NCBI GenBank assembly: GCA_947303855.1
Contig: CAMYZO010000028.1
Span: 1-37,151 of the forward strand
Source: an uncultured Prevotellaceae bacterium
Lineage (GTDB): Bacteria; Bacteroidota; Bacteroidia; Bacteroidales; Bacteroidaceae
Reading direction: 5' to 3'
DNA length: 37,151 nt
Shown: positions 14,185-21,323 of the stretch, one piece after another
Numbering within the stretch: the first letter of the stretch is position 1
Layout of the letters: each line of letters starts with the position of its first letter
Notes under the pieces: generated by a model
Databases searched by the model: none
Seen by the model: only the letters and a program-made list of their open reading frames with translations
What the model was told of the DNA's origin: nothing
Made by a program: the position numbers and the translations under genes

Positions 14185-16800
14185 TTACTTGATGTTGACC
14201 GCGACGTGTTGCAGGTCGTTGTCGTTACTGCTTGTGCCTACCATGACATCGTACTTGCCGGGAACAACGCGCATGGTGTTGGTCGTTGCGTCCCAGCCCT
14301 CAAACGACTGGCGGGGTAGGGCGATGCTCACCATCTGCTGTTCGCCGGGCTTCAGTTCCACCTGCTTGTAGGCACGGAGAGTCTTTGCCGGTCCCTCCTT
14401 GTCGGCGGTACGGCGTATGTACACCTGTATGGTCTCCATGCCTTGTCGGCTGCCTGTATTCTTGACGCGCACTTGTACCTTATTGTTCATGTAAGCAGGT
14501 TTGCTGATGCTGAATGTCGTATAGCTCAGTCCGTAGCCGAAGGGGAATACCGGCTGTCCCTGATAGTAGCGATATGTGCGGTTCTTCATGGTGTAGTCCA
14601 GGAAGTCGGGCAGTTCGTTGACATCCTTATAGAACGTGATGGGCAGCTTTCCTGAGGGATTATAGTCGCCAAAGAGCACGTCGGCCAGTGCGCCACCCCC
14701 TTGTTCACCGTCGTACCACCACTGGATGATAGCATCGCATGTCTCCTGTTCGGGTGCCAGTCCCATGGCACCGCCCGAGCAGTTGACGAAGATGACTTTC
14801 TTGCCTGCCTGGTGAAGCATGGCCAGCATATCGCGCTGAGCCTGCGGCAGTTCGATGTCCGTGCGGTCGCCGCCTTTGAATCCAGGTTCGCTCACTTTCA
14901 TCTCCTCGCCTTCCAGTGACGGCGAGATACCACCGACAAAGACCACGGTGCCGGTGGCCCCGATTTCGGCCAGCAGACTTTCTGCCGTGGGCACTACGCG
15001 TTTCTTGATGTCGAAGTTCAGGGCTGCATAACCCGTTTCCTGAACGTAGTCTATCTGGATGCGGTAGTGCTGTCCGGCCTTGACGTTCACTTCCTTCTTG
15101 TCGCCCTGTATGCGGTGGCGCACCTTCCAGATGTCCACCAGCGTATCGCCGTTGACCATGAGGCGCAGTTTGTCGTCGGCGCTGATGTCAAAGACGAGGG
15201 TCTCGTCCTGTTTGGGAATAAACGTGCCGTCGAGTCGGGCAGAGAAGTTTTCGAGGTTCACGCCCGGCGCAAACACGGTGTTGCCGCCGTTGCTCAGTCT
15301 GACGGCCTGGCTGATGTTCACCACGGCAGCGGGCGTGCCCTCCATGCCGGTGTTGTTCCAATAGGCGGCCTGAATACCCTGGTTGCCTAATGGGTCAATC
15401 ACCTCGCTGAAGCGGCTTTCTGTCACCTCGTTGCGCGTCAGGCTGCACCCCTGGAGCAGTCTCACGCGGCTTTGGGGGTTCAGGGCCTTCGCCTTCCTGC
15501 AGATACCTTCCATGGCGGTGATGGTGCGGGTGGGGTAGCCGGCGTAGTTTCCCCACATCATGACCGAGTCGTTGGCATTGGGACCCATGACGACGATGTC
15601 GTCAGTCGAGCCTGCTCCCTTGGCAGAAGGATAGCCCAGTGGCAGCACGCTGTCCTTGTTCTGTAGCAGCACGATGCTCTTGAGTGCCATGCGGTAAGCC
15701 AGTCTCTTGTGCTCCAGCGATGCTACAACATCCTCCGGAATCTTAGTCCACGACACCAGCTCGTCGCTGTCGAAGTCGCCTAATTCCATGCGGGCTATGA
15801 GCAGGCGGCGCAGCGAGCGGTCGAGGTCGCTCTCCTTGATGTCGCCACGGCGGACGGCGGCAGGCAGGTTCTTGTATTCCGAGCCGCACTCCACGTCGGT
15901 ACCGGCCAGCACCGCCTTGGCCGATGCCTCGGCACCGTCCTTGGCTACCGCGTGCCAGTTCGGCAGGAAGTCGCGAATGGCGCCGCAGTCGCTCGTTATC
16001 AGACCTTTGAAGCCCCACTCGTCGCGCAGTATCTGCTGCTCGTACCGGCTCTGGGCACAGCAGGCCTGACCGTCAATGCGCTGGTAGGCACACATCACCT
16101 CGGCCACATCACCTTCTTGCACCAGTGCCTTGAACGCCGGCAGATAGGTCTCCCACAGGTCACGCTCCGGCAGGTTCTCAATGTTGAAGGTATGGCGGTT
16201 CCATTCCGGTCCGCTATGTACGGCAAAGTGCTTGGCACAGGCCAGCAGCTTCTTGTAGCGTTTGTCGAGCGGCTGTCCGTCGTAGGAGTAGCCCTGGAGT
16301 CCCCTGACGACGGCCAGGCCCATCTTGGCTGTCAGATAGGGATCCTCGCCGTAGGTCTCCTGTCCGCGTCCCCAGCGCGGGTCACGGAAGATATTGATGT
16401 TCGGTGTCCAGAACGACAGACTCTGATAGCGCTGAATGTTACCCTTGCGCTTGGCTTGCTGCGCTTTGACGCGGGCCTCGTCGCTGACGGCTGTAAACAC
16501 CTGGTGCAGCAGCTCGTCGTCCCATGAGGCGGCCATGGCCGTGGTGATGGGGAACACGGTGGCGAAGCCGTTGCGGCCAACACCGTGCAGGGCTTCGTTC
16601 CACCATTGGAACTGGGGGATGCCAAGGCGTTCAACAGCCGGCGACACGTCCATCATCAGTTTCACCTTCTCTTCCAGCGTCAGACGGCTAATGAGGTCAT
16701 CGGCCCGCTGTTCTGCCGCCAGTTGCGGATTCTGGAAAGGGTGCTGGGCTGATGCTGTGATAGCCAGTAGCAGCATGAGAGATGCTAACGTCTGTTTCAT
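14185..16800 (-). CDS. GH3 glycosidase with PA14 insert, beta-xylosidase type
   Basis: The 871-residue exported enzyme has a signal peptide (MKQTLASLMLLLAITASAQ), a GH3 N-terminal barrel (about 25-350) with KH at 190-191 and nucleophile D271 in TSDCGA, a GH3 C-terminal alpha/beta domain interrupted by a PA14 domain (about 473-602), a candidate acid/base region SPSLEGEEM (627-635) and a fibronectin-III-like end (about 775-871). The FQWWNEALHGVGR and NINIFRDPRWGRGQETYGEDP blocks match beta-xylosidases and related alpha-L-arabinofuranosidases of Prevotella rather than beta-glucosidases. Its ATG overlaps the stop of the pectate lyase gene (ATGA), so translation is probably coupled. In a pectin locus this suggests removal of xylose or arabinose side groups; the true substrate is not shown. 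Confidence 0.9.
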   Translation of the reverse strand: MKQTLASLMLLLAITASAQHPFQNPQLAAEQRADDLISRLTLEEKVKLMMDVSPAVERLGIPQFQWWNEALHGVGRNGFATVFPITTAMAASWDDELLHQVFTAVSDEARVKAQQAKRKGNIQRYQSLSFWTPNINIFRDPRWGRGQETYGEDPYLTAKMGLAVVRGLQGYSYDGQPLDKRYKKLLACAKHFAVHSGPEWNRHTFNIENLPERDLWETYLPAFKALVQEGDVAEVMCAYQRIDGQACCAQSRYEQQILRDEWGFKGLITSDCGAIRDFLPNWHAVAKDGAEASAKAVLAGTDVECGSEYKNLPAAVRRGDIKESDLDRSLRRLLIARMELGDFDSDELVSWTKIPEDVVASLEHKRLAYRMALKSIVLLQNKDSVLPLGYPSAKGAGSTDDIVVMGPNANDSVMMWGNYAGYPTRTITAMEGICRKAKALNPQSRVRLLQGCSLTRNEVTESRFSEVIDPLGNQGIQAAYWNNTGMEGTPAAVVNISQAVRLSNGGNTVFAPGVNLENFSARLDGTFIPKQDETLVFDISADDKLRLMVNGDTLVDIWKVRHRIQGDKKEVNVKAGQHYRIQIDYVQETGYAALNFDIKKRVVPTAESLLAEIGATGTVVFVGGISPSLEGEEMKVSEPGFKGGDRTDIELPQAQRDMLAMLHQAGKKVIFVNCSGGAMGLAPEQETCDAIIQWWYDGEQGGGALADVLFGDYNPSGKLPITFYKDVNELPDFLDYTMKNRTYRYYQGQPVFPFGYGLSYTTFSISKPAYMNNKVQVRVKNTGSRQGMETIQVYIRRTADKEGPAKTLRAYKQVELKPGEQQMVSIALPRQSFEGWDATTNTMRVVPGKYDVMVGTSSNDNDLQHVAVNIK

Positions 16801-18632
16801 GGCAGTATGGTCTTTTTGCCGTTGATGATATAGATACCCTTGCGCGGCTGCTGCTTGTTGGCCACACGGCGTCCTGTCAGGTCGTACATGGCGTCATCGC
16901 CCTCCTTGACCTTCAGCATCTGTATGCCGTCTGTGTCGTTAGCAATGAAACGGATGGCAGCCAGGCGCCATTTCGTGCCTCCGGCAAAGAATTTGTAGGT
17001 CTTGTTAGCCTCCAGGGTATAGACGATGCCGTCCCACGCTGCAATTGCCGTAGCAGGTTTCTCACCGCTTGCAATCGTAGCCCCTGAGCTGAGCACGGTT
17101 CCTGTCAGGCCGTTCTCGCCTTCCGTCATGTTGACAGACTTGTTGGTGGCTATGCCGCCGCCAAAGAAGATCGTCAGCGTTCCCGCTTGTGTTGTTTCAA
17201 TGATGATGGGTGCGCCGTTTGCCTTATCGCTCTGTGTGTAGAATCCGTTGAGTTTTACACCGTCAACTTCCTGTGCGTCGCTACCGCTGCCGCCACTTCT
17301 CCAGTCGGTGACAGCCGGGTCGAATGTTACGGTGATACCGCCCACCTCTGTAATCTTGTCGCCGATGTGTGCATCGTCCTTTGTCATGACATAGACCGTT
17401 TCACCACTTTTGCTGCGCTCAGCCGTAGGGATGGTGGAGAGGATATAGGCGGCATCGTTACCCAGCGTGTTGCCGGCTCCCTCCTCGCCAGTCAGTGTGG
17501 CGGGCACGTCGGCTGTCGCTATTTTCGTGTACTGGTAGGGTACGGTTACTTCGCTGCCAACGGAAGGTGCCGAGAAACTGTTGTCGCGGGCTGTTACCTG
17601 ACGGCCGCTGCCACTGCCCGTCAGCGGGCTGTTCACACCTTTGGCAGCAAAGTTGCCTTCCACCAGCGCCTTGCAGTTTTCGTTGATGGTCATGCCGGCG
17701 CTGTTGCCGGGGCAGTTATGGTAGTTGTTGACCAGATGGACATAGCAGTCGCCGCATTGAGGCAGACGGCGCATGCAGCCCTCGCCCCAGATGTTGCAGG
17801 CAAAGGTGAGGTGGAGTGTCATCTTGCCATCAGCCCATCCGCATCCGCAGGTGTAGGCATGTGAGTAGCTGCGCTTGGTGTAGTAGAAGAGGTTAAAGGT
17901 ATAGGTGGCCCAGTCGCACACCTTGCTGTCGAGGGCTCCGTCCTGAGAGTCTACCAGCGTGCAGTGGTCAACCCAAACATGCGTTCCCTGATTGGTGATG
18001 AGGTCTACACCGTCGATGTCAACCGACCCCGGTCCTATGAGCGCGAGGTTGCGGATGATGATGTTCTCGCTCGAGGTTTCGATGTGGAAGATGCCAGCTT
18101 TGTTGGGCAGCGAATAGACGCCTGTTTTCTGGTATTGCAGTTCCATCATGGCCTTCTTGGTGAAGAAGGCGCGCTTGTCGCAGGTCAGCGTGGTTCCGTC
18201 GGGCAGGGTTCCGGTGTATTGGTCCGTACTGCTCAGTCCGTCCAGGTTCTGTTTCTTCAGATAGGCATTGTCCTCGTCGGTCAGGTAGAACTGTGTACAC
18301 AGGCGTGCGTTGTTGATGCCGATGATGGTCTTGTTCTTCAGCGAAGCCAGCTTCATCACCTGCTCAATGATGAAGTCGCCGTTGGAACCGTCGAGGATAA
18401 TGATGTCGTTCTTGGCTATGGCCTGCTTAATCTGGGTGTCGTCAGTCTGTCCGTTGCCAAGAGCTGTCAAGGTTGTCGACTTGGCGTCGGTGAAGTTGCC
18501 GCCGCTCAGGGTGTAGGCAGTGCCCTCTTCGTCGGAGCAGGTAGCCCAGCCCCAGGGAGCCACGTTGTTGTTGCCAGCCATAGCCGGTAGGAGTGCCATG
18601 GCACTCAGTAAGGTCATTAGTAGTTTTTTCAT
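16797..18632 (-). CDS. Pectate lyase, PL1-like, with C-terminal sorting-type tail
   Basis: The 611-residue enzyme should cleave polygalacturonate by beta-elimination outside the cell or at its surface. After a signal peptide (MKKLLMTLLSAMALLPAMA) comes a right-handed beta-helix (about 40-370) with the PL1 marks NIIIRNLALIGPGSVDIDGVD (190-210), HVWVDHC (218-224) and MRRLPQC (287-293), where Arg is followed by x-Pro as in the catalytic RxP of the family. A linker and a beta domain (about 450-570) follow, then the tail MYDLTGRRV...KGIYIINGKK. The ATG at 18632 is chosen because an in-frame ATG at 18677 lies upstream of the promoter box at 18665-18672. It overlaps GH3 by four bases. Cysteine content is high (CGCGW, GDCYVH). 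Confidence 0.88.
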   Translation of the reverse strand: MKKLLMTLLSAMALLPAMAGNNNVAPWGWATCSDEEGTAYTLSGGNFTDAKSTTLTALGNGQTDDTQIKQAIAKNDIIILDGSNGDFIIEQVMKLASLKNKTIIGINNARLCTQFYLTDEDNAYLKKQNLDGLSSTDQYTGTLPDGTTLTCDKRAFFTKKAMMELQYQKTGVYSLPNKAGIFHIETSSENIIIRNLALIGPGSVDIDGVDLITNQGTHVWVDHCTLVDSQDGALDSKVCDWATYTFNLFYYTKRSYSHAYTCGCGWADGKMTLHLTFACNIWGEGCMRRLPQCGDCYVHLVNNYHNCPGNSAGMTINENCKALVEGNFAAKGVNSPLTGSGSGRQVTARDNSFSAPSVGSEVTVPYQYTKIATADVPATLTGEEGAGNTLGNDAAYILSTIPTAERSKSGETVYVMTKDDAHIGDKITEVGGITVTFDPAVTDWRSGGSGSDAQEVDGVKLNGFYTQSDKANGAPIIIETTQAGTLTIFFGGGIATNKSVNMTEGENGLTGTVLSSGATIASGEKPATAIAAWDGIVYTLEANKTYKFFAGGTKWRLAAIRFIANDTDGIQMLKVKEGDDAMYDLTGRRVANKQQPRKGIYIINGKKTILP

Positions 18633-18664
18633 TGTTAGTTTGGTTTTGAAATTGTTTCTGGTTG

Positions 18665-18672
18665 CAAAGGTA
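18665..18672 (-). promoter_or_regulatory. -7 box of the PL1-GH3 operon
   Basis: The minus strand reads TACCTTTG, 32 bases before the chosen ATG at 18632. It shows that PL1 and GH3 have their own promoter and rules out the upstream ATG. Confidence 0.65.
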
Positions 18673-18704
18673 CGCATTTTATTTCAGATAGCGATGGAAT
18701 TGAA

Positions 18705-18745
18705 GAAAAAAGCGGAGGACAGACAACACAGGTTGTCCGTCCTCC
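18705..18745 (-). terminator. Terminator of the 597-aa secreted protein gene
   Basis: On the minus strand a long stem (CGGAGGAC-GGACAAC with GTTGTC-TGTCCTCCG, one mismatch, four-base loop) is followed by C and six T. Confidence 0.85.
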
Positions 18746-18767
18746 GGAAAAGATGAAAAATCGTTGC

Positions 18768-20561
18768 TTACTTCAGCACCTTCTTGCCGTTCATGATGAC
18801 AACGCCCTTATAGTTGTTGTTCACCTTCTGGCCAGCCAGGTTGTAGAGAGCCTTGTCGGCAGCCTCTGCAGTCTTCACTGTAGCAATACCCTCGGTAGCA
18901 ACAGGATTAATCTCGATAGAAGAAACGAGGATGTTGCCAGTGCCAGAGTACTTCTTGAAGGTGTGCGTACCAGCACCCAGACCGAACTTCACGATGTTGG
19001 CATCGGGATTGCGCTTCAGGTCAGCAGCTTCGTTGCCCTCTGCGTCAACAGCGCTGTAGTTTGTACCGTCCACGTTGATGAAGCACTTGCGGTCATTGGC
19101 AACCTTCGAGCCCTCAGCATCCACCTCTTCGTCAGTCAGTGTGATGGTCTTGCAAGAATTCTTTGAGCAGGTAACAACAACGTCAACAGAGTCGCCCTCA
19201 GCCACCTGGAAGGTAATGATGTCACCGCTCATCATCAGGTAAGCCTGCTGTCCGGCGGGAACCTGATATTCAGCCTCTTCAACAACCTTGAAGCTGGTGT
19301 TTCTGATGAAGAAGAACTTCTTGTCGTGGTTCACGACACCATTCTCCACGATATAGTTGGGATCAGTGTCAGCCTTCTTCTCAGGATTATCCACGATGTT
19401 ACCAGAAACGGTCAGAGTCTGCTTGGCCTTGATGGGATCCAGTACATATACCTCCTGGGTGGTCTTCTTGGTTGTGAAGGTTGCGTATGTGCCGTTGACA
19501 ATCTGTGAGTAAGCCTCAACGGTAGCACTCTCAGTCAGTGTAGCGGCACTGCCTTCAACGGCCTCACCACCATTAAGAGAATAGAAGTTCTTGGCACCTT
19601 CGTAGGTAGAGGTGATGGTAATGTTGGCACCGTCAGCATTGATGGCGGGAGCGTCGAATGAGAATGAGACATTAGCCTCGTTGTCAGCACCGTCGCAGAT
19701 GAAGCCTTCGTCGGCACCCATACCCCAGTCTTGGTAAGCCTGGAACTTCACGGTCATATCGTTGTAGCACTTGATAGGAGCAGTGTAAACAGGGCTGCTG
19801 GCTGTAGGAGCAGTACCGTCGGTAGTGTAGGTAATGATAGTGGGGATAGCCTCGTCAGAACCTTCCATCTTGTAGGGGTTGGCCTTTGCACTGACCTCGC
19901 GGAACCACAGACCGCCTTCGAAGGTCTGCTCGCCCATCTTTACGGTCGGTGTACCAGGAGCCTCGTTAGCCTCGACGATGATGAAGCTGACGAACATATC
20001 GCCATTGTAAGAACCTACGTAGATAAGACCGTCGTCAGCAGCTGTCCACTCATAGCGGAAACCGGCATCCGTTGCAGGGAAGTCAGCACCGGGAGCAGCG
20101 TTCAGTGCATTGCTCAGGGCAGCATCGGTAGCAATCTTGGGGATACGGGCAGCAGTGCCGCTCTTGTTGTTACCCTGCAGGAAGAAAATCAGCTTTGTCT
20201 TGGCAGTCACCTTCATGGCAATGACGTCCTGGGCGTTCTTCAGACGAAGGAAGTTGTAGTGAGGACCAGCGTAGTCGGCACCGTATGTGTCGGCAATATA
20301 CTGATTGACGTGGTTGTCGTCGGCCTCGTTGACAACAGAGAGGTCTGCGGTTCCTTTGTTTGTAGCAGTAGAGCCGCCAGTGACGTCGAGGAAGTGGTCG
20401 GCGCCAAACAGTACGCCTTTGCCAGGACGGGCACCAAGGTCGTCACACACCAGCACATAGCTGTGCTTCAGCACTGCGATGTCGTCAACAGTAGCTGCGT
20501 TGGCAGCACCAGCGAAGCCCATCAGAGCGCAAACTAGAGTAAATAGTTTTTTCATATACAT
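18768..20561 (-). CDS. Secreted protein of unknown function with HexC-like beta domain
   Basis: The protein is 597 residues, or 595 from the second ATG (20555), which gives the usual MKKLFTLVCALMGFAGAANA signal. Residues about 204-285 contain ITYTTDGTAPTASSPVYTAPI, the pattern of the chitobiase/beta-hexosaminidase C-terminal domain often found beside glycan-active enzymes. The parts before (about 24-200, VNEADDNHVNQYI, GFRYEWTAADDGLIYVGSY) and after (about 300-560) are beta-rich and match nothing I know. The tail ALYNLAGQKV...YKGVVIMNGKKVLK is the sorting-type tail shared with three other proteins here. It has its own consensus promoter and terminator, between the SusCD operon and the PL1-GH3 operon. 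A pectin-binding or novel catalytic role is possible; neither is supported by a catalytic motif. Confidence 0.75.
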   Translation of the reverse strand: MYMKKLFTLVCALMGFAGAANAATVDDIAVLKHSYVLVCDDLGARPGKGVLFGADHFLDVTGGSTATNKGTADLSVVNEADDNHVNQYIADTYGADYAGPHYNFLRLKNAQDVIAMKVTAKTKLIFFLQGNNKSGTAARIPKIATDAALSNALNAAPGADFPATDAGFRYEWTAADDGLIYVGSYNGDMFVSFIIVEANEAPGTPTVKMGEQTFEGGLWFREVSAKANPYKMEGSDEAIPTIITYTTDGTAPTASSPVYTAPIKCYNDMTVKFQAYQDWGMGADEGFICDGADNEANVSFSFDAPAINADGANITITSTYEGAKNFYSLNGGEAVEGSAATLTESATVEAYSQIVNGTYATFTTKKTTQEVYVLDPIKAKQTLTVSGNIVDNPEKKADTDPNYIVENGVVNHDKKFFFIRNTSFKVVEEAEYQVPAGQQAYLMMSGDIITFQVAEGDSVDVVVTCSKNSCKTITLTDEEVDAEGSKVANDRKCFINVDGTNYSAVDAEGNEAADLKRNPDANIVKFGLGAGTHTFKKYSGTGNILVSSIEINPVATEGIATVKTAEAADKALYNLAGQKVNNNYKGVVIMNGKKVLK

Positions 20562-20617
20562 TTTGTTTTAGTTAATAAATAAAAGATGTTGTATTCTTGG
20601 TTTTGTAGAATTGCCCA

Positions 20618-20648
20618 CAAAGTTACGAATAAAATTCCGAACTCCAAA
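20618..20648 (-). promoter_or_regulatory. Promoter of the 597-aa protein gene, TTTG-N19-TAACTTTG
   Basis: The minus strand has TTTG (20645-20648) exactly 19 bases before TAACTTTG (20618-20625), about 60 bases upstream of the start. Confidence 0.8.
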
Positions 20649-20710
20649 CAATTTTGATTATTTTTTGCCACGAAAAAGAGCGTAAAGGTTTACGTGGCGC
20701 ATCCGATGTC

Positions 20711-20745
20711 AAAAAAATGGAGACGGGAACTTTGTCCGCCTCCAT
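20711..20745 (-). terminator. Terminator of the SusCD operon
   Basis: The minus strand forms an ATGGAGGCGG / CCCGTCTCCAT stem with a mismatch, followed by seven T, 20 bp past the stop of the last lipoprotein gene. Confidence 0.8.
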
Positions 20746-20765
20746 ATCGTCTTTTCTTTCAGGTT

Positions 20766-21290
20766 CTACTGTTTGACGAGATAGGTCTGAGCCGGTGTGT
20801 CACCATAGTGTACGATGGTGATGGTTTCTGGCTGACCAACGACAGCAACACCTTCAAAGATGTCGTTCTTAGTCACCTTGCCCTTGTTCTCGACGCGCTG
20901 CTTAATCTTCAGTTTGCCAGTAGCAGCGCTATAGTCATATTCATACAGTGGCAGTTTTTCCGTGTTGGAGTCGTCTACCCAGGTACCTTCCGTAGTGCCC
21001 TGGCTCATCTTGACGGCTACCGAATCGGCCGACACAAAGTTGAGGCTCTCAACAAAGCCCTGCACTTCCTTGCCGTAAGCATTCACCTTGATGCCAGTAC
21101 CGCGTACCCACTGCGTTCCCGCAAGTGTTTCAGGGTGGGGGATTGCTGTCGAGTCAGTATAATTGCTAACCCATGACTTGTTGTTAGTGTCGGTATCCTC
21201 AAACTCGTTGGCATCGCTGCAGGCGGTGGTCAGGCTGATGCCTGCCACCACTGCCATGACAGCAAATATGGATTTCTTTATTGTCTTCAT
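20766..21290 (-). CDS. Small surface lipoprotein of the pectin locus
   Basis: The 174-residue protein begins at the ATG at 21290; a further in-frame ATG at 21299 would add three residues inside a repeat and is less likely. It has a lipoprotein signal with lipobox LTTAC (C24) followed by an acidic stretch SDANEFEDTDTNNK, the type of +2 to +6 acid residues linked with export of lipoproteins to the Bacteroidetes surface. The rest (GTQWVRGTGIKVNAYG, FVSADSVAVKM, EGTWVDD, LPLYEYDYSAATGKLKIKQ) looks like a small beta-barrel or lipocalin-like fold with no named family that I recognise. It is the last gene of the SusCD operon, followed by a terminator. A glycan-binding role is inferred from position only. 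Confidence 0.8.
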   Translation of the reverse strand: MKTIKKSIFAVMAVVAGISLTTACSDANEFEDTDTNNKSWVSNYTDSTAIPHPETLAGTQWVRGTGIKVNAYGKEVQGFVESLNFVSADSVAVKMSQGTTEGTWVDDSNTEKLPLYEYDYSAATGKLKIKQRVENKGKVTKNDIFEGVAVVGQPETITIVHYGDTPAQTYLVKQ

Positions 21291-21295
21291 ACTTA

Positions 21296-21323
21296 TCAAT
21301 TGTCAATTATCAATTATCAATTC
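21296..21323 (+). repeat. Heptamer tandem repeat (TCAATTA x4)
   Basis: Four 7-bp units (TCAATTG, TCAATTA twice, TCAATTC) fill the gap between two lipoprotein genes and touch the stop codon at 21323-21325. Confidence 0.8.

Noticed and set aside
16797-18677. Longer start of the pectate lyase at 18677
   Set aside because: That ATG lies upstream of the promoter box at 18665-18672, and the resulting N-terminus would put 15 polar residues before a good signal peptide.
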